In this document: positions 50,727-59,053 of the stretch, piece by piece | Position numbering within the stretch: position 1 is the first letter of the stretch | Layout: each line of letters begins with the position of its first letter | Source: Candidatus Omnitrophota bacterium | Lineage (GTDB): Bacteria; Hinthialibacterota; Hinthialibacteria; Hinthialibacterales; Hinthialibacteraceae | NCBI GenBank assembly: GCA_013177805.1 | Contig: JABLXU010000006.1 | Location: forward strand, 155,331-219,330 | Direction: 5' to 3' | Length of the DNA: 64,000 nucleotides | Translations under genes and position numbers: made by a program | Notes under the pieces: generated by a model | Told to the model about the DNA's origin: nothing | What the model saw: the letters and a program-made list of their open reading frames with translations, nothing else | Databases searched by the model: none

Positions 50727-51572
50727 TTGTTGGAATTTTTTGAAGTTCTTTGGAACCAGACCTTCATGCAGCATGCCTTTCTCACGGGGATCCTCGCCAG
50801 CCTCGCCTGCGGGATCATTGGTTCGTATGTCGTTGTGAAGCGGATCGTTTTTATCAGCGGCGGGATCTCGCATTCCGTGCTGGCGGGCATGGGACTGGCT
50901 TACTATTTGGGGTATCCTCCGCTGCTTGGAGCGGTCCTGTTCGCCATCCTGGCCGCACTGCTCATCGGCGTGATCAGCCTGCGCGCCCGCCAGCGTGAAG
51001 ACACCATCATCGGTGCGGTGTGGGCCATTGGCATGGCCGCCGGACTCATTTTTATTTCCCGCACCCCCGGCTACAACGCGGACCTCATGAGCTACCTCTT
51101 CGGCAATATCCTCATGGTTTCCCGGAGTGATTTGCTGATCATCGCCGTCCTCGACGGCCTCATCGTGCTGCTCGTGTTCCTTTTTTATAAACCATTTCTC
51201 GCCGTGTGTTTCGATGAAGAATACGCCCGGCTGCAGGGCATCCGCGTGGACGCGGTGTATCTTCTCCTGTTGTGCCTGACCGCCTTGACCATCGTAGTGT
51301 TAATCCAGGTCGTGGGCATCATTCTGGTGCTCGCCCTGTTGACGTTGCCCGCGGCGATGGCCTCCCACCACGTCCGCGGCCTGTTGCCCATGATGCTCAC
51401 CGCCACCGGAGTAGGCATGATCTGCACCTCGGCAGGTCTCTTCCTCTCCTACGAACCGAACCTCCCCACCGGGGCCACCATTGTCATGACCGCCGGATCC
51501 TTGTACCTGCTCTCCACGGCCTATCATTCCCTGGCGCAATACCGCCAACGGCTGCGCGGCAAGCGCTGGTGA
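50727..51572 (+). CDS. znuB: Zinc ABC transporter permease
   Basis: 281 residues, about eight membrane helices, ABC-3 family: FLTGILASLACGIIGSYVVV, FISGGISHSVLAGMGLAYYLG, VIGLI-type QVVGIILVLALLTLPAAMA. Starts at a TTG with CAGGAG seven bases upstream. The order zur-znuA-znuC-znuB is typical for zinc uptake; manganese uptake by the same family is possible but the His-rich ZnuA loop favours zinc. Confidence 0.95.
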   Translation: MLEFFEVLWNQTFMQHAFLTGILASLACGIIGSYVVVKRIVFISGGISHSVLAGMGLAYYLGYPPLLGAVLFAILAALLIGVISLRARQREDTIIGAVWAIGMAAGLIFISRTPGYNADLMSYLFGNILMVSRSDLLIIAVLDGLIVLLVFLFYKPFLAVCFDEEYARLQGIRVDAVYLLLLCLTALTIVVLIQVVGIILVLALLTLPAAMASHHVRGLLPMMLTATGVGMICTSAGLFLSYEPNLPTGATIVMTAGSLYLLSTAYHSLAQYRQRLRGKRW

Positions 51573-51930
51573 GTAACGGGTCAGCCGTCTGCAGTTTTTG
51601 GATTGATCTTCTCCTAATTCCATCCGGAGAGATGAATTTTCCTTCCGAACTCCTACTCCGGGTGGGTGAACCTCCTGGTGAGCCGCGGTCATCGTAAGGC
51701 GTATCGAAACCATGCGGCTTGGCGGGAGTCTCGCCCTTCCGCTCAGCATCCCGGTGTTTTGATCCACACGGGATTGCCATTTCCGGACCATCTTCCCTCA
51801 CCCTTACCCTCTCCGGAGGGAGAGGGAATTCAAGGCCATGGGTGTGACCATCCCAGGGCTGAAGCCCGGGGACCATAGAACCAAAAAAGAAGGAACCCGC
51901 TTGCTGGTCCATTCCCTCCATCGTCCCGCT
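51573..51930. other. Repeat-rich intergenic region after znuB
   Basis: No gene. Holds one A-type copy (51792-51832), GTGAACCTCCTGGTGAGCCG near 51668 and a CCAGGGCTGAAGCCCGGGG hairpin near 51854. These look like decayed mobile repeats. Confidence 0.5.
51792..51832 (+). repeat. Dispersed repeat A, copy 5
   Basis: CTTCCCTCACCCTTACCCTC, TCCGGA, GGGAGAGGGAA. The best-preserved copy of the family here. Confidence 0.75.
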
Positions 51931-52134
51931 TCAAAGCACCTTGCCCCCGGATCTCCCTTCCTTCATGGCTTTCTGAACACAAAAAATATAAAGAATCAAC
52001 AGCATGACCGGCCCGAGCAACAGGCCGCCTATCAAGAATAGAATCTGGCGGACTTGGCTGAATCCAAGATCCAAAGCCCACTTGGCGGAGATCATCGCGC
52101 ATGAGAAATTGGATACGATGATGGCTTCTTTCAT
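51931..52134 (-). CDS. Small single-span membrane protein (67 residues)
   Basis: Starts at ATG 52134 with GGAGGGAGGA eight bases upstream, a strong site. One hydrophobic helix (ILFLIGGLLLGPVMLLILYI) after an amphipathic start (MKEAIIVSNFSCAMISAKW), then a basic tail (QKAMKEGRSGGKVL). No family recognised. The good ribosome site in a repeat-rich stretch is the main reason to call it. Confidence 0.58.
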   Translation of the reverse strand: MKEAIIVSNFSCAMISAKWALDLGFSQVRQILFLIGGLLLGPVMLLILYIFCVQKAMKEGRSGGKVL

Positions 52135-52260
52135 TACTTCATCCTCCCTCCACGGATAATTCCCTCCCACTACCTCGGTAAAATCAAGAAATATTTTTCC
52201 GGGCCAACCGACAAATACGTACCTGCTGATGAAGAAGGCATTCCGTCCACTCGGTGATTC

Positions 52261-52282
52261 GGGCGGACACGAAGGTCCGCCC
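52261..52282. repeat. Dispersed repeat B, copy 2
   Basis: GGGCGGAC - ACGAAG - GTCCGCCC, followed by CTACAAAAAAATC. Same core and flank as at 25193-25214. Confidence 0.7.
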
Positions 52283-52295
52283 CTACAAAAAAATC

Positions 52296-52330
52296 CTCAC
52301 CCTCTCCCCTCGATAGAGGGGCAGGGTGAG
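52296..52330 (+). repeat. Dispersed repeat A, copy 6
   Basis: CTCACCCTCTCCCCTC-GATA-GAGGGGCAGGGTGAG, a near-perfect hairpin. Confidence 0.75.
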
Positions 52331-52523
52331 TGGAAACCTTTCACTGGGCTTTCACTTCTCAAAATACACATAAATCCTGTCCCATTCTCCCTGTCATCCG
52401 TGTTTTATTCATGCCATCCGTGGTTCAATCCGCATAACAATGCTCGCCCGGCCTAACCTGTCCGCCCCAGCATTTCTCCGCGTCTTTCACGTCTCGGCGG
52501 TGCATTCTGATCCCCGCGCTTCC

Positions 52524-53117
52524 TCACTCGATGAACCGCCGGATCGATCCGAACGACGTCAGACCGTTCGAACTGTCATAGTTCATGTGCCAGCACCCGA
52601 TCGAATAATCGCTCCCAAAATACCGGGTCCGCGATGGGCCGACCGAAAACAAGAAACCCCGGTAGTTGATGTTGTTTTGCCCCTTGTTTAATTCGACATG
52701 CTCGAACGGCGACCAAAAGGTCCCTGCGCTCCCCTTTTTCGTAATATATTCGGAATACCGGAACTGCTGCGCGCCCGGAACCCAGCTGGCCTCGTTGGCA
52801 TCCGCGCCGGGATTGAAGGGATCCGGCGGAAAACTGGTGACATACGCCACCGGCGTGGTCAGCATCTTGAGTTGATTGACCATGTAGGAGGAAAACCCTC
52901 CGGTGTTCATGTCCGGCGGCACATCTCCCTTGTCGGTGGCGTACATCTGGATGGCGATCCCCAGGGTGCGGATGTCCGCCTGCACCCGCGCGATCTTGGC
53001 GCGGATCTGCGCGTTGAGAAAGTTGGGCACCGCGATCGCCGCCAAAATCCCGATGATGGCCACCACGATCAGCAATTCAATTAAGGTAAAACCATGGGTT
53101 ACCCGTTTACTTTTCAT
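52524..53117 (-). CDS. Type IV prepilin-like / pseudopilin protein
   Basis: 197 residues from ATG 53117; the open frame continues upstream but AGGAGCGAGGA lies before this ATG. Class-III signal KSKRVTHGFTLIELLIVVA, with the mature helix running to NFLNAQIRAKIARVQADIR, then GIAIQMYATDKGDVPPDMNT and a variable C-terminal domain. Same family as the protein at 40442-41071. The DxGDVPPD segment is typical of the G-type pseudopilin group. No other type II or IV genes nearby. Confidence 0.92.
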   Translation of the reverse strand: MKSKRVTHGFTLIELLIVVAIIGILAAIAVPNFLNAQIRAKIARVQADIRTLGIAIQMYATDKGDVPPDMNTGGFSSYMVNQLKMLTTPVAYVTSFPPDPFNPGADANEASWVPGAQQFRYSEYITKKGSAGTFWSPFEHVELNKGQNNINYRGFLFSVGPSRTRYFGSDYSIGCWHMNYDSSNGLTSFGSIRRFIE

Positions 53118-53436
53118 ACGCGAATCCTCGCTCCTTGCAGGATGACATTCCCTCCGGTCGGAGAAAAATCCGTTCCATTCCGGCCCTGTCCAGCGGCCTC
53201 GCGAACTAACGCTCTGCGTCATCAAAACCGGATCGATTGATTTTCTCACAAGCCGGGGAATATCGTCAATCGCGACTTTCACCGGCCACGATCGGCTCGA
53301 TCGCATAGAGGGGAAAAATTTCACTCTCCCAGCGCCCCCCTCACCCCGCCGATCCGGCCATCCCCTGCACAAATTCCCCCTCGTTTGCTATGGTCAAGCC
53401 GGTATCACTTAGATTCATTTATGGAGTGAAAAAACC
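53118..53436. other. Divergent intergenic region between the prepilin and the DUF4832 gene
   Basis: About 320 bases upstream of both genes. No gene or repeat that I can support. The AT-rich ACTTAGATTCATTTATGG near 53407 lies close to the plus-strand start. Confidence 0.4.
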
Positions 53437-54831
53437 ATGCGCGCCGCGGCGTATAGCCTCATTCTGATTTTCTTTGCCGGCCTCTCCACCTTCGCCCAAG
53501 AGACCATCGTGGTCCGCCCGCAAGAAATCGATGATGTCTTAAACAATCCTCACATGGGCTTTATGACCTTCCAGCGCTTCAACGGCGACGAGCTCAACCA
53601 GGGCAAGTCGTGGACAGAAGGTTACCCCATCCAATACCAGGAGTTACACGGGGACCTGAAGAATCCCAACCATCCGGACACCACCATTGCCTATTTCCGC
53701 GTTTATTGGAAATTCCTCGAACCGGAGCCGGATAAGTACCGCTGGGATTTGATCGATAAAGCCTTGCGCACCGCCTATGAGCGCGGCCAGACCTTGTGGT
53801 TGCGTGTCGCTCCCTACGGGACCGGCAAGGACAACGATGTCCCTGATTGGTACCGCGCCCTGGTGGGTGAGGAGAAGGACCTGCCCGAGGAGAAATGGCG
53901 CACCGATCCCGAGAATCCGCTCTATGTTCAGCATTTCGGCAACTTCGTGCGCGATTTTGGAGCGCGCTATGACGGCCATCCCAACCTGGAATGCGTCGAT
54001 CTCTCCATCGTCGGCGCGTGGGGCGAAGGCGCAGGCTCCGAACGGCTGACGCCGAATACCCGCGAGCGGCTGGTGGACGCCTATGTCGAATCGTTCCGCC
54101 GCACGCCGATGGTTATGCTCCTCACCGATCCCGAAACCAACCGCTACGGCCTCTCGAAACGCAATGTGGGCTGGCGGGCCGATTGCCTGGGCGACATGGG
54201 CGGCTTCAGCCCCACCTGGTCGCACATGAACGATTATTATCCGCAGGCCATCATTCACTGTGGCTTGCAGGACGCCTGGAAGAAGGCCCCGGTTTCACTC
54301 GAAGTCTGTTGGGTCATGCAGCACTGGAAAGACATGGGGTGGGACATCGACTACATCATCGACCAGTCCCTCAAGTGGCATATCAGCTCGTTCAATGGCA
54401 AATCGTCCGCGGTTCCCGAGGAGTGGTGGCCGCAAGTGAACCGCTGGCTGAAATCCATGGGGTACCGCTTCGTGCTTCGGAAGTTTACCTATCCATCCTG
54501 GATACAGCCCGGCGGATCGTTGGCGTTCACCTCCTGGTGGGAGAACCAGGGCGTGGCGCCCTGTTACCGCTATTACCGCCTGGCGTTCCGGTTGATGAAC
54601 AAGCAAACCACATCGATTCTCTATACCGAATCCGACATCCGCTCCTGGCTGCCCGGCGACAACCTGTGCGACGGCGCGATCGCCGTTCCCGCGGATCTGC
54701 CCGAAGGCGAATACGAACTTTCCCTCGGCCTGCTCGACGAGCTGTCCGAGAATCCCAAGATCCAGCTGGCCATCGCCGGCCGCGACGCCACCGGCTGGTA
54801 TCCCATGGGGCGGATCGAGGTGAGGAAATAG
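53437..54831 (+). CDS. Secreted DUF4832-type glycoside-hydrolase-like protein
   Basis: 464 residues with a signal peptide (AYSLILIFFAGLSTFAQE). Barrel-like part: NPHMGFMTFQRFNG, YFRVYWKFLEPEPDKYRWDL (the EPxxGxYxW motif of GH clan-A-like proteins), SIVGAWGEGAG with a central Glu, then a DUF4832 C-terminal sandwich (GYRFVLRKFTYPSWIQPGG, WWENQGVAPCYRYY). Probably acts on polysaccharides outside the cell; reaction unknown. Confidence 0.78.
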   Translation: MRAAAYSLILIFFAGLSTFAQETIVVRPQEIDDVLNNPHMGFMTFQRFNGDELNQGKSWTEGYPIQYQELHGDLKNPNHPDTTIAYFRVYWKFLEPEPDKYRWDLIDKALRTAYERGQTLWLRVAPYGTGKDNDVPDWYRALVGEEKDLPEEKWRTDPENPLYVQHFGNFVRDFGARYDGHPNLECVDLSIVGAWGEGAGSERLTPNTRERLVDAYVESFRRTPMVMLLTDPETNRYGLSKRNVGWRADCLGDMGGFSPTWSHMNDYYPQAIIHCGLQDAWKKAPVSLEVCWVMQHWKDMGWDIDYIIDQSLKWHISSFNGKSSAVPEEWWPQVNRWLKSMGYRFVLRKFTYPSWIQPGGSLAFTSWWENQGVAPCYRYYRLAFRLMNKQTTSILYTESDIRSWLPGDNLCDGAIAVPADLPEGEYELSLGLLDELSENPKIQLAIAGRDATGWYPMGRIEVRK

Positions 54832-55220
54832 GTACCGACAGCCAAGATGATTATATCCAGGGGTGATCCCCTGGCAAACAATCCCTAAGGGAATGACTAT
54901 GAATAGCCGGAGGTGGCAACACCCGGTACCCTTCCAAACGATATCGATTCCGTAGGGATCGAATGGGATTTTTCACACCCGCTGGAATTGGTACGGATTC
55001 TTTATGAAACCGGAAGCGGATTGGCCGAGTAGGCCTGTCTGCGGCAGATAACGTGCCATTGCGCTTGACCATCCGATCTGGCCCAATGAATATCCGATAT
55101 AATAAAATTTTATATAATTCATTACAGTTTTGGGTACCCTCCGCCTTGACCTAGACAAATATCCGGAACGCCACAAAAATTCTGTCTTACCTTATCGATC
55201 AAGGAGCCTCGGCGATTCGC
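54832..55220. other. AT-rich gap before the glycosyltransferase fusion
   Basis: No gene. Two TATAAT hexamers stand at 55098-55103 and 55113-55118 in an AT-rich palindromic stretch, without good -35 partners. A likely promoter zone for the 3.2-kb gene. Confidence 0.4.
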
Positions 55221-58200
55221 ATGCCTTCCCAATCCCAGGAAACCCTGTCCCTCACGCGGCTGGGGGTAGCGGTATTCGGCGTGATGCTGTTCGGGGCGTT
55301 CGTACGCCTTTATGACCTCGACCTCATGGCTTATCACCATGACGAATCCATCCACGCCTATTATTCGCATCAGTTTTACAAGGGGAATTATCAGCACACC
55401 TACGATCCCACCTATCACGGGCAGTTTCTCTACCATTTCGGCGGCCTGTTTTTCGTGTTGTTCGGGGATTACGACTACGTCGGCCGCCTGCCGTATGCCA
55501 CTATCGGGATTTTCCTCCTTTTCCTCGTGTGGCGGCTGCGGCCCTGGATCGGGGCCAGCGGGGCGTTCGCCGCGTTGCTCCTGGTGGCCACTTCGCCCAC
55601 GTTGACCTATTTCTCCCGCTTCGCCCGGAATGACATCTATATGGCGGCCTGGGCGGCGGGCATCCTCCTCTTCGCCTTGGAGTATTTCCGTTCCCGGCGC
55701 GGCTGCCACTTGGTGTGGATGACCTTTTTCCTGGCGTTGCTGTATTGCACGAAGGAAAATTCGTACATGACCGGTTTTATTCTGGGGTCATTCATCACCT
55801 TTTACGGGATTTTTTATTATTTCAGCTACCAGCCGGAGATCCGCCGGAAGGCGCTGTACGACATCTTTGCCCAGCGGGCTCCCTTTGTGAAAATCCTGGC
55901 ATTGTATGGCCTTTACTCCTGCGCGGCTTTTTCCCTGGTCTACTGGGCCACCAGCCGGGCGGATTTCCGCCAATACGCCCAGCAACTGCGTGCCGCCTGG
56001 GGCAAATCCGACTTGTCGATCGATATCCTCCGCGAGACCTGGACCCGCTTCCAGGAAGCCCATCCCCGCTTGATTCCTTTGTGGATCACCGGTGCGGTGC
56101 TGGCCGCCATCTTCCTGTTTCTGCTGTTTGCTTATTTGCGGCGCCTTGCGTCGGAGCAGCCGGCGGAAGGGAACCTGTTCACCCGCCTGGCCCGGAATAA
56201 CCTGCCGGTGGCCGGTGCGGTGCTGGTGGCCTTTGGTTTGTTCGCTTTTCTGTTCACCAACATGGGCCACCATCCCGCGGGTCTGAAAGCCGGGGTGATC
56301 GATTACCTGCTCTACTGGATGGGGCAGCAGGAGATGCAGCCACGCATCGCCGGCCCGCCGGATTATTACATCCCCCGGTTGCTGATCTACGAGCCGGTAA
56401 TGGTCTTCTTCGCCGTGCTGGCTTTCATCGTGTACACGTGGAAAGCGTTGGGGCCGGCGTATTTCGCGGCGTTTCAGGTTGCGTTTTGGGCCACGGTCTA
56501 CACCTATTGGCACGTGGTGTTGCTCAAAAGCGGCAATCCCCGGTCCACCGTGCTGGTGTGGTTTATTTTTATCTGCGTGGCCATCGGGATCGTGCTGGCA
56601 AGGAAGTTTTCCGGCTTGGTTTCCTTCATTCCAACGGGATTTTCAAACCGGGATGATTCCCTTGAAGAACCGGAATCGCGTTTTGCCCCAGACGGCATCC
56701 GGGTATTTTTCCTGTATTGGAGCGTGCTTGCCCTCCTGATATACGCCTTGTTGCACGAAAAAGTGCCTTGGCTCATGGTGCATCAGGTCCAACCGCTGGC
56801 CTTGCTGGCGGGCGTGTTCATCGGGGACTTATGGGACGCCATCCCTGAGGGATGGCTGAAGAAGTTTTCCATCGCCGTGTTGGGATTGTTCCTGGCCTAT
56901 GCCATACGCACCAATGTGCAGTTGAACCTGCTCCGGCCCGACGATCCCCGGGAGCTGATCGTTTACACGCAAACCGGCCACGCGGTGAAAGATGTGGTGC
57001 GGGAGATACGGGAAGGCGCGGTGAAACTTGGGGCGGAATACTTGCCGCCTCATCCTAGCAAGTTGATTGCTGTCTTCCAGGGAGAATCTCAGTGGCCGTT
57101 TTACTGGTATTTCCGGAATTACATGATCGCTCCCTCCGAGGGATTGCCCGCCGCGAATGTCCCCTTCGCGGTGGTGGATGTGGGCCTGGAAGACAACATG
57201 AAAGTGTGGGCCAAGGGGCAGTACACCAAGCGCCGGATCAAGCACCGCCTCTGGTGGCCGCCGCCCGCCGCCGACCGGTTGCGAACCCCGGCGTTGATGC
57301 AGGAATTGCCGTTCAACTACGCATTGCGGAGAAATAAACCGCCCAGCGAGGGATGGCGTATGCTGTGGAACTACCTCCTCTACCGGCAGGTGTGGGATCC
57401 GCAGGATCCCTCCATCCAGCCGAGTTCCACGGACACGCTTTTCTACGCCAAAACCCCGCTGATCCAACCGGAAGAGACCCTGCAGGTGGCTCCAGGCTAT
57501 GAAAAGCCGGTGATGCCCCTGGTGGTAATCAAGGCGGCTGGACAGTTTGGCGCGGAAGTAGGGCAATTCAACGAACCGCGGGGCGTGGCCCTCTCCCCGG
57601 ACGAGAAACTGCTGTACGTCCTCGACGCCCGCAACGGCCGGATTCAGGTGTTCGATACCGACTTGAATTTCATCGGCTATTTCGGCGGTCCGGGCACGGG
57701 ATTGGGCGAATTGCGGGTTTTCTATCAATACGGCAATGGCCCCAACGGCGGCATCGATGTAGGCCCCGATGGGACCATCTATGTCACCGACACGTGGGCG
57801 GAAGGCAATGGGCGGATCAACCGCTATACTTCATCGGGACAGCCATTGCCGCCCCTGGCCCCTCCCCCGGCGGATTCTTTCTATTTTCCGCGGGGATTGA
57901 CCGTGACGCAAGACGGGGTGCTTTACGTGACGGACACCGGGAAACACCGGGTGGTGCGATTCAACCCCGATGGGACGTACGCCGGGGCCGTGATTCAAGG
58001 CGTTTTGCAAGAACCGGTGGGAATCGCCCCCGGGATGGATGGAATGCTGTACGTCTGCGATGTCGGGATGAAGCGGGTGGCCGCATTCACTCCCCAGGGC
58101 CGGTTTGTCCGCCAATTGTCCTTGCTGGGATGGAAAGCCGCAAGCGACGCCGCGGTGTCGTGGATTGAACCCTACGTGGCGGTGGACGCGAAAGGATTCG

Positions 58201-58394
58201 TGTACGTGTCCGATTCCACCACGAACACCATCCACCGCTTCGAACCGGGAGGCCGGGCGGTGGCGCAGGCGGGAGGCGAAGGCAACGCGCCTGGTCAGCT
58301 GCGGGGACCCAAGGGCATTGCGGTGGATTCGCAGGGCAATTTATACATCGCGGACAGTTACAATCACCGGGTTGTGAAAGCCCGTTTCCCCTGA
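55221..58394 (+). CDS. Glycosyltransferase-39-like membrane protein fused to NHL beta-propeller (TIGR03663-like)
   Basis: 1057 residues. Residues 1-560 hold about a dozen membrane helices with the GT-C/PMT layout: YDLDLMAYHHDESIHAYYS with its acidic pair in loop 1, then TYDPTYHGQFLYHFGG and YFSRFARNDIYMAAW, as in TIGR03663 (Agl23-type, linked to flippase or glycan transfer). About 760-1057 is an NHL propeller: GQFNEPRGVALSPDEKLLYV, GGIDVGPDGTIYVTDTWAEG, RGLTVTQDGVLYVTDTGKHR, KGIAVDSQGNLYIADSYNHR. The propeller is likely periplasmic. Joining both in one chain is uncommon. AAGGAG lies upstream of the ATG. Confidence 0.83.
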   Translation: MPSQSQETLSLTRLGVAVFGVMLFGAFVRLYDLDLMAYHHDESIHAYYSHQFYKGNYQHTYDPTYHGQFLYHFGGLFFVLFGDYDYVGRLPYATIGIFLLFLVWRLRPWIGASGAFAALLLVATSPTLTYFSRFARNDIYMAAWAAGILLFALEYFRSRRGCHLVWMTFFLALLYCTKENSYMTGFILGSFITFYGIFYYFSYQPEIRRKALYDIFAQRAPFVKILALYGLYSCAAFSLVYWATSRADFRQYAQQLRAAWGKSDLSIDILRETWTRFQEAHPRLIPLWITGAVLAAIFLFLLFAYLRRLASEQPAEGNLFTRLARNNLPVAGAVLVAFGLFAFLFTNMGHHPAGLKAGVIDYLLYWMGQQEMQPRIAGPPDYYIPRLLIYEPVMVFFAVLAFIVYTWKALGPAYFAAFQVAFWATVYTYWHVVLLKSGNPRSTVLVWFIFICVAIGIVLARKFSGLVSFIPTGFSNRDDSLEEPESRFAPDGIRVFFLYWSVLALLIYALLHEKVPWLMVHQVQPLALLAGVFIGDLWDAIPEGWLKKFSIAVLGLFLAYAIRTNVQLNLLRPDDPRELIVYTQTGHAVKDVVREIREGAVKLGAEYLPPHPSKLIAVFQGESQWPFYWYFRNYMIAPSEGLPAANVPFAVVDVGLEDNMKVWAKGQYTKRRIKHRLWWPPPAADRLRTPALMQELPFNYALRRNKPPSEGWRMLWNYLLYRQVWDPQDPSIQPSSTDTLFYAKTPLIQPEETLQVAPGYEKPVMPLVVIKAAGQFGAEVGQFNEPRGVALSPDEKLLYVLDARNGRIQVFDTDLNFIGYFGGPGTGLGELRVFYQYGNGPNGGIDVGPDGTIYVTDTWAEGNGRINRYTSSGQPLPPLAPPPADSFYFPRGLTVTQDGVLYVTDTGKHRVVRFNPDGTYAGAVIQGVLQEPVGIAPGMDGMLYVCDVGMKRVAAFTPQGRFVRQLSLLGWKAASDAAVSWIEPYVAVDAKGFVYVSDSTTNTIHRFEPGGRAVAQAGGEGNAPGQLRGPKGIAVDSQGNLYIADSYNHRVVKARFP

Positions 58395-58587
58395 AATCCG
58401 CCTCTCTCCGCCAAGGGACGGAAAGAGGGAACCGGGGACGGCAGGAGGAGGCGCGGCTGCCGGATTTCGAAACTCTTCCGGTTCGCCGCCATCAGGGAAC
58501 TGGTTTTTTGATTCAACGGATAAACGCTTCTATTTTGCGTACGTGTAATTAGATAACAATTCGACGGATGGAAAAGAGCCGCCCACA

Positions 58588-58622
58588 TTTCCCCTCGGGG
58601 AGAGGGTCAGGGTGAGGAAAAT
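58588..58622 (-). repeat. Dispersed repeat A, copy 7 (reverse)
   Basis: TTTCCCCTCGGGGAGAGGG, then TCAGGGTGAGG: the same unit on the opposite strand. Confidence 0.7.
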
Positions 58623-58886
58623 CTTTTTCTTTGAGCCATTCCCTCCGCGTGTTCCAAAACACGGGGCGGGAAGTCAACGAGATTTCTTCGGCTCGAAATA
58701 AGGGAATTGTAATATAATTTTCCCCATCCTATACGTGCTTGCCGGATGAACCGTTTTTTTTCAGCTCGTATATTGCAATTCATCGGGATTCAGTGTAAAA
58801 AAGTATGCCACGCGCTAAGGATTATTGCTGAGTACCTTCACTGCTTTAATCGTGGCGTGAACATTGCTCGAAATACTAACCGATTC

Positions 58887-58924
58887 TCTTTCTCTCAGGG
58901 AAGGGATCAGGGGGAGGGAATCTT
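58887..58924 (-). repeat. Dispersed repeat A, copy 8 (reverse, decayed)
   Basis: TCTCTTTCTCTCAGGGAAGG, then GATCAGGGGGAGGGAAT. A degenerate member with the same order of blocks as copy 7. Confidence 0.5.
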
Positions 58925-59053
58925 TGAAAAGTCGAAATGCATCCTTCCCCTGCAATCGATTCAATTCGGTTCTATTGATTTAATTAACTGTTAATTTATT
59001 TGTTATTTTATTCGTTGGAAAGCCTGGAAGGACGGCCGTACCGCTAAACCATT

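Larger units (their letters stand above)
52135..52523. other. Repeat-rich intergenic region
   Basis: Holds a B unit (52261-52282) directly followed by an A hairpin (52296-52330), then ATCCGTGGTTCAATCCGC (52421-52435) and CTCCGCGTCTTTCACGTCTC near 52477. The last two recall phrase-like repeats found between genes in many environmental genomes. No gene. Confidence 0.5.
58395..59053. other. Long intergenic region with A-type repeats
   Basis: 660 bases, no believable gene. Two A-type copies in reverse orientation (58588-58622 and 58887-58924). AT-rich stretches at 58700-58720 and 58976-59015 could hold the promoter of the GGDEF gene. Confidence 0.45.

Noticed and set aside
56503..56519. TGGCACGTGGTGTTGCT, resembling a sigma-54 promoter
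   Set aside because: GG and GC are 11 rather than 10 bases apart, and it lies inside a long membrane-protein gene.
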